This document shows, one piece after another, positions 39,522 to 48,546 of a DNA stretch of 64,000 nucleotides. Both the position numbers and the translations under genes were made by a program. The DNA comes from Agarilytica rhodophyticola. GTDB taxonomy: Bacteria; Pseudomonadota; Gammaproteobacteria; Pseudomonadales; Cellvibrionaceae. Where the stretch lies: the NCBI RefSeq assembly GCF_002157225.2, contig NZ_CP020038.1, forward strand, positions 1,077,001 through 1,141,000. Reading direction: 5' to 3'. Positions within the stretch are counted from its first letter, which is position 1. Every line of letters starts with the position of its first letter. The notes under the pieces are model-generated. The model was not told the DNA's origin. It saw only the letters and a program-made list of their open reading frames with translations, and searched no databases.

Positions 39522-41195
39522 TTACTTCCTCTTTAATGGATAAAATGTTCCGTTTGCTGGCCTCGGTCCTGTTCTTCTAATATCTTGATAGCCTCTTAGT
39601 GTATACACTGCATTACTATTGCTAATATTTTGTTTCTCATTGCGATCGTGCTTCGCCTGATTATTAAAAATGACATTATTTTTTCCCGGAGGACGATGGC
39701 CATATGATGCTCCACCCGTTTCGATAACATGCCAGTGATGTACAAAAGGGAGCTGTATGCTATTTTTTTCGACCAAGTTATTGCCGTCATCACCGTTGTG
39801 GAAGTTAATATCGACTTCAAGCTTGTTCTGGAAGACTACATTGTATTCGCCACCCAGTTGTATTGAAAGATGGCGTATCTTTCGAACATTTTCGTTACTT
39901 ACTAGAACATAATCGCCATCAATGCGGTAGTAACAATTGCCACCACCACCTTTGTTATAACAACGATAAACATTGTTACCTCGCAATGTAAGGTGGCTGG
40001 ATTTGTTATCGACATGAATGGGATCGGTTCCGGCTTCTAGCAGATCCGTATTTTGAATCCACGAATCATGACTATCACTAAACTTTATAAAGCCTACATA
40101 CAAATTTTTATCTGAAATGGTTTTTTTATTTCGATCACCTCGTCTAATCTTAACGTCGTTTATCCAGGGCCAAGGAGATGAAGTATTTTTTTCTCCAAAA
40201 TTGTTATGGTCTAACGGTTCATAGCCGGGGACAGAATAAAACAATGTTAGGTTTTCAACTCCAGCACTTTTCACATCATCCATTGATATCGCAAATGTTT
40301 TCCTAGGATTTGTATTCCAGGAGTTACGCATATTAACTTCTAGTCGAGTGTCTTTTCTACTTTCCCCTCGCAGCACAACATTACTTTTCATTCTAATAGT
40401 CGATTCGACTTTATACGTACCTCTTTTTAGTAATACTACACCGCCACCTTTTTGTGATGCTCGATTAATAGCACTTTCAATATTCTGTCCTGGAGCTATT
40501 GTTTCTACTACTCTTAATTCTCCTTCACATGGAATGCCACCTCTAACACCGGCTTCAGTCCATTTTTTTATTTGAGAGTGTCGAGAGTCCCCACGGCTAT
40601 CATCGTAAATCCATCCAGGGTCTCCTATTTTAGGTGTGCCGTTGCAACTAGTACTATTGCTGCCTTTTTCACGTATATCAAACCAGTTTAAATTAAAATC
40701 ACCACTTTGAATATTGATGCGAAGCTTATGATTTCCCCGGGTTAGTCGACCTAGATCTAGACTTGAATTTTTCCATTTTTGCCAGCCGCCGGTTCTATCA
40801 ATTGTTAAGTTTTTACCAATATCGAGACCATCTATTTCTAGTGTTAACAGCCCACCACCTGGAGCCGATGCAACTCGAAAATCTACTGTATATTCTGTCG
40901 TTTTACGTACAGTTATATCATACTCCAGCCACTCTCCAGAATCTGTCCAGCCAACATTATAGCCGCCACTAGAGTCTGAAGTGTTCTGTATATCTACATC
41001 TTGGTTTTTAAATTTCCCGCCTGCATTGCCGGGTGTAGTATCAAAAAAACGATTATAATTTTCTGCCTGTATCTTTCCTGGAATTTCCACTGCGGCTGTT
41101 AAAAAGGAATAACCAAGAAAACATGAAGCTATAAGATAAGGACTTAATTTTCTAACTAGTGGTTTTTTTTTAAAGAACTTTGTTAGTTTGGGCAT
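39522..41195 (-). CDS. CBM6 plus right-handed beta-helix exported protein
   Basis: 557 residues with a signal peptide (LIASCFLGYSFLTAAVEI). Residues about 38-175 are a CBM6-type module (KIQAENYNRFFDTTPGNAGG, GYNVGWTDSGEWLEYDI, LEIDGLDIGKNLTI, GNHKLRINIQSGDFNLNWFDI). Residues about 245-540 form a right-handed parallel beta-helix with the pectate-lyase-like start IAPGQNIESAINRASQKGGG, GVVLLKRGTYKV and asparagine-ladder turns (VRKIRHLSIQLG). Acts extracellularly on a polysaccharide; lyase or hydrolase cannot be told. GAGGGG five bases before ATG. Convergent with the trehalase operon and next to a broken TonB receptor, both pointing to polysaccharide use. Confidence 0.85.
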   Translation of the reverse strand: MPKLTKFFKKKPLVRKLSPYLIASCFLGYSFLTAAVEIPGKIQAENYNRFFDTTPGNAGGKFKNQDVDIQNTSDSSGGYNVGWTDSGEWLEYDITVRKTTEYTVDFRVASAPGGGLLTLEIDGLDIGKNLTIDRTGGWQKWKNSSLDLGRLTRGNHKLRINIQSGDFNLNWFDIREKGSNSTSCNGTPKIGDPGWIYDDSRGDSRHSQIKKWTEAGVRGGIPCEGELRVVETIAPGQNIESAINRASQKGGGVVLLKRGTYKVESTIRMKSNVVLRGESRKDTRLEVNMRNSWNTNPRKTFAISMDDVKSAGVENLTLFYSVPGYEPLDHNNFGEKNTSSPWPWINDVKIRRGDRNKKTISDKNLYVGFIKFSDSHDSWIQNTDLLEAGTDPIHVDNKSSHLTLRGNNVYRCYNKGGGGNCYYRIDGDYVLVSNENVRKIRHLSIQLGGEYNVVFQNKLEVDINFHNGDDGNNLVEKNSIQLPFVHHWHVIETGGASYGHRPPGKNNVIFNNQAKHDRNEKQNISNSNAVYTLRGYQDIRRTGPRPANGTFYPLKRK

Positions 41196-41769
41196 TTTTA
41201 CCCCTCTTTATTAAGGTATTTCTAGCATTTAGTGTGCGAATGAAAGTAAGTAATTTTAAAATAAAAAGTAAATTTTAATCGTGAAGTGACTATATAAACA
41301 GCTTGATGCTAGCTGGACGGTTCTTTAGAGTAAAGGAACTAATTCTGCCAACATTATTTTTTGTGAGAAAATTAAAAAAATAATCTCAAGGTTTAATCGT
41401 TTTCTTTTTTTTTTTCGTTTTTAAAATAGAACTTTGAAAGCTTTTGCCGGATGTAACTAAGAGATTAGTGAATTTAAGTATCCGTTTATTTTCAGGATTG
41501 AAAAACGCTAATTTAGATTCTATGGCCCCATCTTATAAGTAGTTTCTCTTCTATATTTTTTGAGACAAAATATCTTAAATAGCGATATTCCATCCTTCGT
41601 TGTGAGTCTGCTGGCGTCTATTATAATACTTGCCGACGAAAAAAATTTAGGTATGAGTATTATGCGTGTTGTTCCTCTATGTTATATGTTGCACCCAGCG
41701 CAGATCTGAGATCGGATGTGCAAGGTATGCCGTAGAAACGTATTTAGGTACAATCAAGATAATGCCTGA
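41196..41769. other. Intergenic region, no gene seen
   Basis: 574 AT-rich bases between the CBM6 gene and the TonB receptor remnant. It contains a T-tract near 41404-41413 and the presumed CBM6 promoter on the minus strand. No reading frame or repeat of note. Confidence 0.5.
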
Positions 41770-42545
41770 CTAGTAACAGCGATCAAGAATTTTTTGTACC
41801 GAGAACTCGCTAATCACATCAGTAATTTCGATATCATAGTAATCAACATTTAAATGTGGTGGTGTTGAGCCAAATTCTGATGTCCATACAAAACCAGCAG
41901 TAAAAGTATCGGCTCCTTCTAGTGTTGGCAGTGCGCTAGCATTTGCACCGTTAAATACATTCACCTGGCGGGATATACCGTTTCGAACTGCACCTAATCG
42001 AGCGTCTGTCATCCCATTAGAAATACATGGTTCTCGCAAACGATCATCAATAGGGTGCCAATTCAGGGGGACGTTCCAAGTATCGTTCGAGCCTGGAATA
42101 TTGTAATCAGCTTTCCTGTATGCAAAGCCCACAATCAAGGACTCTGCCAATGGAACGTCTTCAATAAGGGGTAGATTAGCTTCGAAGAAAAAATCATCTA
42201 CGTTATAGCTACCTGATATCGGTAATAGGTTGCCACCAGCCCCACCTTTACAGCTGCCGGGAGCGAGTTTCAAACTTGAAGACTAGCGATGAGTGATAAA
42301 GAGTTACTGACTGTTGGAAGTTTTTTGGCTTCGATGGGGGTGTAACTCAGACAGTTCCTATCGCTTGTTCATATTTTTGTTATTGTAAAGCAATAACTCT
42401 GACGTAAGCGGCTTGCTCTGGAGTAAGTGTGTCGAATCCACCAAACAAGTTAATAGATACACAGGTTGGATCACCATTAACACCTGTAATACCGTCGGTT
42501 ATTTTGAGTGCATTTTTGATATTGGTAATATTACTGTAACCATCA
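41770..42545 (-). pseudogene. Decayed TonB-dependent receptor
   Basis: Several receptor pieces occur on the minus strand in the right order but broken. At about 42545-42380 the sequence reads NALKITDGITGVNGDPTC then INLFGGFDTLTPEQAAYV, the typical mid-barrel block with cysteine, then stops. At 42273-41770 it reads VDDFFFEANLPLIEDVPLAE, GSNDTW, then INVFNGAN-type (VNVFNGANASAL), ADTFTAGFVWTSEFG and LNVDYYDIEITD, ending in a stop after KILDRCY. The plug domain, parts of the barrel and the C-terminal strand are missing. Clearly a relic of a receptor like that at 10.4-13.2 kb, once associated with the CBM6 protein. Confidence 0.85.
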
Positions 42546-42559
42546 TGCACAGAGGCGTG

Positions 42560-43519
42560 GTTAGACCTTCAATATCAAAAGGAAAATTGAATATTCCCTG
42601 CCACTTTATCTGTGACGATGAAGATCGGTAGAACCTCACTAAGAACAAGCGGGTGGCACCTAAAGTTCTTTTTCGTTAGGAAGTATCATAGAGAATATAG
42701 GTAGAAAAGTGCCTACAGTCGCTTTTAATTTTTCAAATGAAATAAAAAATAATTTTTTATATTTCTATTTTGTATATTTAATTTTCTAGGTACTCTTATA
42801 TAGATAAGTCTTTGGTAACTTATTATTACTTCTGGTTTTTCAACATACGGCTTGTTTATCATGTTAACGATTAGGCCGCATTAGATTTTTCAAAAAAGCC
42901 GCTGGCATGTTTTCTATCTAATACTTTAGTATTAGGAAAGCTAGATTCTATTAGCTCTAATATAGAGAACCCTTATAAAGTATGTATTGTTCGTGCGTGG
43001 CTGTGAGCTCTCACATTACACAAGTTATTTGTGATTATGTATTAATGGGAAAAGTTATGGCTGGATATTTGTTTGTCATACTCTTCAAGTACAATGCACT
43101 ACTTTAACTCTTAAGTACATCTATGAAGCGATGCTCCATAGAGGCTTATATTCAGGCATCTTGATGTTAAATATTTATGAATTCGTATACCCATGCGCGC
43201 TAAAATAGGGCGTCTTATTAATGAATAAAGATCTAACCTATTGCCTCTGCAGCTCATAGCGTCTTTTATTGACATTTGGCGCATTTATTGGTTTTTTATG
43301 GTGATATCGCCAATTATCCGAGGGTTTGAGTATTATTGACATTCTTATTGATATCTATAAACTGAGGCCCGGCAAGAAAGAAAGTCTATTATTTATGTTC
43401 TCCCGTTTCGAAATGTTGTTTTTGATCTCGTCTTGTAGTTTGTAAGTTCCAGTCTGTTTTTCTGCTACTTTTGCCTTTATTGGCTAATTTACTTTTATAA
43501 AAAAATATAGGATCTACTC
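42560..43519. other. Intergenic region upstream of the cold-shock gene
   Basis: About 950 bases, AT-rich. It must hold the cold-shock gene promoter and leader; the first TTGACA is at 43336 but its -10 spacing is poor. A short CTAATAC / GTATTAG hairpin lies at 42918-42935. No other gene was recognised. Confidence 0.4.
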
Positions 43520-43729
43520 ATGTCTGAAAAAGTTACTGGAACCGTAAAGTGGTTCAATGAATCTAAAGGGTTTGGTTTTATCGAGCAAAAGTCTGGCCCA
43601 GATGTTTTTGCGCACTTTAGTGCGATTGTAAGCACAGGTTTCAAAACTTTGGCTGAAGGTCAGCAAGTTGAATTTACTATCGTTGATGGCCAGAAGGGCC
43701 CTCAAGCTGAAAATATCGTTGCTATATAA
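43520..43729 (+). CDS. Cold-shock protein, CspA family
   Basis: 69 residues, a single cold-shock domain. RNP1 motif KGFGFIE and RNP2 motif VFAHFSAI are intact, with the usual start [14 protein letters not shown] and end [10 protein letters not shown]. An OB-fold nucleic-acid chaperone that binds single-stranded RNA. Long AT-rich leader upstream is common for cold-induced csp genes. A T-free hairpin follows at 43836. The ATG follows ATAGGATC by six bases. No sign whether this copy is cold-induced. Confidence 0.97.
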   Translation: MSEKVTGTVKWFNESKGFGFIEQKSGPDVFAHFSAIVSTGFKTLAEGQQVEFTIVDGQKGPQAENIVAI

Positions 43730-43835
43730 TTTAAGTTAAAAGTTAATTGGTTTTTAACTAAAACTTTTACCTGACTAAAATTACTTATATCATCATAAAA
43801 GTGGCCGTATAGAACGTGCCACAAAAATGATAAGA

Positions 43836-43871
43836 AAGAGATGATAAGATGTTAAAGCCTTATCATCTCTT
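43836..43871. terminator. 13-bp hairpin after the cold-shock gene
   Basis: AAGAGATGATAAG pairs with CTTATCATCTCTT around a 10-base loop between convergent cold-shock and amidohydrolase genes. On minus it is followed by T-rich sequence. Three further copies of a TATCATCTC-like unit (43861, 43877, 43891) lie beyond. Confidence 0.55.
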
Positions 43872-43931
43872 ATCATTATCATCTCCTACTCATCATCTCT
43901 TATGTATTATCTTTTGAATAGAAACCTCGTT

Positions 43932-45227
43932 TCATTCAACCAGCTTACCGCCTTTAACAACAATATCGATGCTTTCTAATACTTGAATCTCTTTGAGAGG
44001 GTCAGATTTCACAGCAATAAGGTCTGCAAAACGCCCTACACGGATTTCACCTACATTTAACTCATTATTTGAATTTTTCCAAGCCAAGAGTTCTGCTGCA
44101 TGTATGGTTGCAGCTTGAATCGCCTCTAGCTCTGACATACCCCAATCCACCATATATTTAAACTGTCTTGCGTTAAGACCGTGAGGATAAACTCCAGCGT
44201 CTGAACCAAATGCTAGTTTTACCCCCGCTTTAACAGCCTTGTTAAAATTTAAACGCTGGGTCTTACCTACCTGACGTTCTTTTGCTAATGATGCTTCCAG
44301 AATCCCAGCTTTCCTGCCTTCTGAAAGGATATAGTCGCTAACATAGATATCCATGACTAATGTCGTGCCGTGTTTTTTTGCCAAACGAATCCCTTCGTCA
44401 TCAATCAAACTCGCATGCTCAATAGAATTTACACCAGCTTTGATCGCTCGCTTAATGCCGTTTCTGCTATGTGCATGGGCTGCGACAATCCTGCCTCGAT
44501 CGTGAGCTTCTTCAACAATAGCTTTCATTTCCTCGATACTAAACTGGCTAGAGTTGATGCTCGTTCCTTTTGAAAGCACTCCGCCTGAAGCTGCAAATTT
44601 GATAACATCCGCACCGTATTTAATGTTCTCACGCACGGCTTTCCTTGCTTCCCAAGGGCCGTTTGCGCTGCTGGGTGAGCGGTTTTGATAGTGAGGGGCC
44701 AAGAGCCCTCCGTCGCAATGACCGCCTGTTATACATACCATTCTGCCAGCGACGCGCATACGCGGACCGGAAACTTCTCCTTCATTGATGGCATCGCGCA
44801 GTGCTACATCGGCAAAGCCTGCAGCACCGAGATTCCTTACTGTTGTAAAGCCGGCTTTGAGTGTTCGCTGTGCACTATTAACACCGAAAATTGCTGCTCG
44901 CGGTATAGAGCGTGATAGCCGCTTGTAGCCGTGTAATTGTGAGCTACTTGTGAGGTGAACATGGAGGTCTATAAGACCAGGTAATACATAGTAGTTAGAA
45001 AGATCTATCGCTTCAGCTTTTGGTGGAACAAAGCCCTTATCAGAGATAGATACTATTCTTTCGTTGTTAACTTCAAGGATTTGGTTATGCATCCATTTCC
45101 CCGACTGTACATCGAGCATTTTGCCAATCTTTATATATTTTGAATCGGTGGCTCGGATGCTTTGCGCTTTTGTAGTTAGAGGTAAAAATGCCAAGGCAAT
45201 GATCAGATAAAAGGAAAGTGTATGCAT
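43932..45227 (-). CDS. Exported amidohydrolase (imidazolonepropionase-like)
   Basis: 431 residues with a signal peptide (FYLIIALAFLPLTTKAQ). TIM-barrel amidohydrolase: metal pair DLHVHLT, bridging lysine in ADVIKFAASGG, histidines in GRIVAAHAHSRNGIKRAI and SIEHASLI, and the metal aspartate in FGSDAGVYPHG. This set is typical of the imidazolonepropionase/Xaa-Pro dipeptidase-like subgroup, whose exported members cleave peptides ending in proline or similar amides. Intact and alone on the minus strand. The GGA seven bases before ATG is weak. Substrate unknown. Confidence 0.9.
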   Translation of the reverse strand: MHTLSFYLIIALAFLPLTTKAQSIRATDSKYIKIGKMLDVQSGKWMHNQILEVNNERIVSISDKGFVPPKAEAIDLSNYYVLPGLIDLHVHLTSSSQLHGYKRLSRSIPRAAIFGVNSAQRTLKAGFTTVRNLGAAGFADVALRDAINEGEVSGPRMRVAGRMVCITGGHCDGGLLAPHYQNRSPSSANGPWEARKAVRENIKYGADVIKFAASGGVLSKGTSINSSQFSIEEMKAIVEEAHDRGRIVAAHAHSRNGIKRAIKAGVNSIEHASLIDDEGIRLAKKHGTTLVMDIYVSDYILSEGRKAGILEASLAKERQVGKTQRLNFNKAVKAGVKLAFGSDAGVYPHGLNARQFKYMVDWGMSELEAIQAATIHAAELLAWKNSNNELNVGEIRVGRFADLIAVKSDPLKEIQVLESIDIVVKGGKLVE

Positions 45228-45498
45228 AGGAATATCCGTTAAAGCGATATTTTTTTAAACAGTCGTTTGGTAGTGAAAAGTAACCCAGGTTAGATAAATT
45301 GGACAAGCTTTATTATCACTAAAGTAGACATTATATTTGCCTTTGCGTGTGTTCGATGCAGAAACTCGGTTATACTTTTTAGGTAGAGAGGTTTTAGATA
45401 GAGAGATTTCGGGTGGAGAAGGGAACTAATGTACTTTTGATAAGGGGGAGTACCAATGATAGGCTTTGATGGATCTCATCGGGGTTACTACACTTAAC

Positions 45499-45550
45499 AA
45501 AAGAGGCGTAACCGTTGAATGCTAGCACACTCAAAAGTTACGCCCCTTTT
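45499..45550 (-). terminator. Terminator of the small lysine-rich gene
   Basis: AAAAGAGGCGTAAC (45499-45512) pairs with GTTACGCCCCTTTT (45537-45550), with one G-U pair on the minus strand. It lies 30 bases after the 40-residue gene and is followed by TTTTGTT on that strand. Confidence 0.65.
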
Positions 45551-45579
45551 ATCTATAGCTCAAATAAGTGCTATTGAAA

Positions 45580-45702
45580 TTAAGCTGCTTTCTTCAGTGC
45601 TTTTTTCAGTTTTTTTAGCTTGCCTTCTTGCTTAGCAATTTTAGTTTTACGTGCTTTGATTTCTTTTTTAATGGATGCTACTTTTTTTGATGCTTTAGAC
45701 AT
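45580..45702 (-). CDS. Small lysine-rich helical protein (40 residues)
   Basis: A 40-residue frame on the minus strand, ATG 45702, with GGAG about eight bases ahead, and a terminator 30 bases past the stop. The protein is about one third lysine (MSKASKKVASIKK start, KKLKKALKKAA end) with a single heptad-like middle, so it should form a basic helix that binds nucleic acid or acidic partners. It lies downstream of a ribbon-helix-helix-like gene on the same strand and probably shares its promoter. Too short for routine gene finding. No named family recognised. Confidence 0.65.
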   Translation of the reverse strand: MSKASKKVASIKKEIKARKTKIAKQEGKLKKLKKALKKAA

Positions 45703-45774
45703 GTGTTATCTCCAAACTATTTTGATATAAATTACGTTCGATATAAATTACGCGTTACGCGGTTCACGCCGCCT

Positions 45775-45954
45775 TCAATCATCGTTTTGATGTTGCTCTA
45801 AGAAATCACGAACAAACTTTCGTATTTCCCGAGCAGCGCTTGTGTCCAGTTCTTCGCATAATGTAATGAACTGATCTCTCTCCTCACCATTAATACGAAT
45901 AATCAATTGACTATCCTTTTTTGGCGCTTTTTTTCGCTGTTTTTTCCCAGCCAT
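45775..45954 (-). CDS. Ribbon-helix-helix-like small protein
   Basis: 59 residues from ATG 45954 (a TTG at 45969 would add five residues). A very basic N-terminus (MAGKKQRKKAPKK) precedes QLIIRINGEERDQFITLCEE then EIRKFVRDFL, which has the spacing of a ribbon-helix-helix (strand, helix A, helix B) DNA-binding fold. Preceded by a near-consensus promoter and followed by the lysine-rich gene 73 bases away. Could be a transcription factor or antitoxin-like protein; no toxin is adjacent. Assignment by pattern only. Confidence 0.6.
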   Translation of the reverse strand: MAGKKQRKKAPKKDSQLIIRINGEERDQFITLCEELDTSAAREIRKFVRDFLEQHQNDD

Positions 45955-46049
45955 ACGAATTATCTTCAAGTTTACTGTGATATGTTCACGGCGTTTTGAA
46001 GGCTAAACCAACAGCCCTCTACATTGATGTAAATGCAATGTATATACAA

Positions 46050-46078
46050 AATATATGCGCTGTAATTATGTTTGTCAA
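46050..46078 (-). promoter_or_regulatory. Near-consensus sigma-70 promoter
   Basis: On the minus strand TTGACA (46078-46073) and TATATT (46055-46050) are separated by exactly 17 bases. It faces the RHH-like and lysine-rich genes and would start about 90 bases upstream of ATG 45954, so a leader is expected. Confidence 0.75.
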
Positions 46079-46204
46079 ATTAAATTTGTGACATTTTGTT
46101 ATAATTAAGGCCTTTTTAACATTAGGACAGCTCTATTAATCTAATGTCGAGCAGTATTTTCTAATGCTAATTTGGCCTTCAATAATCCAGCGTTACGAGA
46201 ATAG

Positions 46205-47053
46205 TTAACGCAACAAAAGTAGCGGCTTATTTGTTTGATGAAGCATTTTGGCGGTAAAGCTGCCTAGTAAAAAATCACGAATACGGTTATGACTAAATGC
46301 ACCCATTAGCATAAGGTCAATATCATTATCTTTCTGGTAGCTAACTAGAACTTCTTCTATTTTACCGTTGAGCTGCGCTGTCTGAGTTTCAATCCCTGCT
46401 TGTTTCAGTGTTTCGGCGGCATCATTTAGAAGATCTTGATTGTTGTCGCCAACATGTACGATATGACAGGGTAAACCTTTGAATAAAGGACTGGATGCAA
46501 CCATCTCCAGAGCTTTTTTACATGCTGGGCTGCCGTCGTATGCTAACATCACTTTCTTGGGCTGCGTATATTCGCCTTTGACCACAAGAATTGGCTTGTG
46601 CAAGGCACGAATAACAGACTCAAGCTGAGTACCTATTTCACTATGTTGTTCCCGTGGTTCCGCCGGAACACCGAGCACCAGCACTCTGATTTTATCTTCT
46701 AAGTCAATAAGTGCTTCGACCAGACTACCATGGCGTTGGCAGGTCTCTGGCGCTTCTACTCCGTCCTCTATTGCTCTAGCTTTCGCGTTATTGAGCATCA
46801 GTTGCCCTTTCTCTACCATGAGTCGGCTGCGATTTTGCTCGGCCTCAGTCAATTCATTGAGAAGTCCCTCTCGACTCCCCAAGCCTATGGCGCCAGAGTA
46901 ATCCGTAACCGAAGGAGTCGTATGGTGTTGAATAGTATGTAATAGCTTGAGCGGAGCCTTAACACTTGTCGCTATCCAACTGGAATAATCACATACAGCT
47001 TCGCTAACTTTAGAACCCTCGATACATGATAAAACTACATTGTCACTACTCAC
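46205..47053 (-). CDS. Universal stress protein, tandem UspA domains
   Basis: 282 residues from GTG 47053, containing two UspA folds (about 1-140 and 155-282). The second has the ATP-binding G-x-x-x-x-K-x-x-type end GSFTAKMLHQTNKPLLLLR, with LMLMGAFSHNR before it; the first ends GTQLESVIRALHKPILVVKG. Its GTG overlaps the SulP stop by one base, so the stress protein is translated with the transporter and probably regulates it. Such SulP-Usp pairs are common among marine bacteria. Cytoplasmic. Confidence 0.92.
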   Translation of the reverse strand: MSSDNVVLSCIEGSKVSEAVCDYSSWIATSVKAPLKLLHTIQHHTTPSVTDYSGAIGLGSREGLLNELTEAEQNRSRLMVEKGQLMLNNAKARAIEDGVEAPETCQRHGSLVEALIDLEDKIRVLVLGVPAEPREQHSEIGTQLESVIRALHKPILVVKGEYTQPKKVMLAYDGSPACKKALEMVASSPLFKGLPCHIVHVGDNNQDLLNDAAETLKQAGIETQTAQLNGKIEEVLVSYQKDNDIDLMLMGAFSHNRIRDFLLGSFTAKMLHQTNKPLLLLR

Positions 47054-48546
47054 TAGTGGCCTCCGAGTACTTTTTCTATTTCTTCTGGTTTATCGTGTAC
47101 ACCAAAGCGGTCAACAATGGTTTCACTGGCGTCATTGAGTCCAATAATGGCTACTTCGGCTCCTTCCCGACGGAACTTTATCACAGCTGTGTCCAAAGCG
47201 TGTACTGCTGAAATATCCCAAAAGTGCGCCAAATGAAGATCGATAACAACTTTTGAGACTGCTTCTTTGAAATCGAACATTTGCAAGAAACGATCTGAAG
47301 AATTGAAAAATATCTGGCCATGAACGCGATAGCTACGAATACTTTTCTCTTCATCTAAATCGCTCTCTACATACATAAAGTGACTGATTTTGTTCGCAAA
47401 GAAAAGAGAAGCCAGCAGAACCCCGACAAAAACGCCGTAAGCTAGGTTATGGCTCCATACCACCACTACGACAGTAGATAGCATCACAATATTAGTGGAC
47501 AGTGGGTATTTTTTGAGGTTTTGTATCGAGCTCCAATCAAAGGTTCCAATTGACACCATAATCATAACTGCGACTAATGCTGCCATGGGTATTTGGGCTA
47601 CCCAGTCGTTGAGAAATACCACCAGTATCAGTAGCACGCTGCCAGCAATAAAGGTAGAGAGGCGTCCGCGTCCACCGGATTTTACATTGATGACGGATTG
47701 ACCGATCATGGCGCAGCCAGCCATTCCACCTAAGAGTCCGGCGCCAATATTGGCGATACCTTGACCTTTACATTCACGGTTTTTATCACTGGGAGTATCT
47801 GTTAAATCGTCGACAATGGTAGCTGTCATCAACGATTCTAATAAGCCTACCACAGCCATCGCAGCTGCATAGGGAAATATAATTTCCAGCGTGTTCAAGT
47901 TTAAAGGGACATCTGGCCACAAAAATATTGGCAGTGTGTCAGGTAATTCTCCCATATCACCAACAGTGCGTATGTCCATTCCTAGAGAAATTGCAACTGC
48001 AGTGAGTAGTAGTATGCATACCAGTGGTGAAGGCACTAGTTTTCCCACCATAGGTATATATGGGAACAAGTAGATGATGCCCAAGCCCGCTGCTGTCATA
48101 GCGTAGACTTGCCAGCTAACATTAGTCAGTTCTGGCAACTGTGCCATAAAGATCAAAATAGCTAGAGCATTAACAAAGCCGGTAACCACAGAGCGAGAAA
48201 CAAAACTCATAAGGCTTCCCAGCTTTAAATACCCCATCGCAATCTGCAAGATTCCTGTTAGCAAGCTTGCCGCCAGTAAGTATTGCAGGCCATGTTCTTT
48301 TACCAGGGTCACCATTAGTAGGGCCATCGCTCCAGTAGCAGCAGATATCATGCCTGGGCGGCCACCGACGAAGGCAGTGACTACCGCAATACAAAAAGAG
48401 GCATACAAGCCCACTTTGGGATCGACACCAGCAATGATGGAGAAGGCTATAGCCTCTGGTATAAGAGCCAGAGCGACGACTAGTCCTGCTAGTACGTCAC
48501 CTTTAATATTACCTAGCCAGTCTTGTTTTGTGGAATGTAGGAGCAT
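47053..48546 (-). CDS. SulP-family anion transporter with STAS domain
   Basis: 497 residues. About eleven to twelve hydrophobic segments follow the SulP pattern ([60 protein letters not shown]), and about residues 400-490 form a STAS domain ([29 protein letters not shown]). SulP proteins move sulfate, bicarbonate or similar anions; the arrangement with a Usp gene is known for BicA-like bicarbonate carriers, but the substrate is not certain here. ATG 48546; upstream is a long non-coding spacer. Confidence 0.93.
   Translation of the reverse strand: MLLHSTKQDWLGNIKGDVLAGLVVALALIPEAIAFSIIAGVDPKVGLYASFCIAVVTAFVGGRPGMISAATGAMALLMVTLVKEHGLQYLLAASLLTGILQIAMGYLKLGSLMSFVSRSVVTGFVNALAILIFMAQLPELTNVSWQVYAMTAAGLGIIYLFPYIPMVGKLVPSPLVCILLLTAVAISLGMDIRTVGDMGELPDTLPIFLWPDVPLNLNTLEIIFPYAAAMAVVGLLESLMTATIVDDLTDTPSDKNRECKGQGIANIGAGLLGGMAGCAMIGQSVINVKSGGRGRLSTFIAGSVLLILVVFLNDWVAQIPMAALVAVMIMVSIGTFDWSSIQNLKKYPLSTNIVMLSTVVVVVWSHNLAYGVFVGVLLASLFFANKISHFMYVESDLDEEKSIRSYRVHGQIFFNSSDRFLQMFDFKEAVSKVVIDLHLAHFWDISAVHALDTAVIKFRREGAEVAIIGLNDASETIVDRFGVHDKPEEIEKVLGGH

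Noticed and set aside
42413-42631. 72-residue plus-strand frame near the receptor relic
   Set aside because: Its opposite strand carries the receptor pieces, so it is their shadow.
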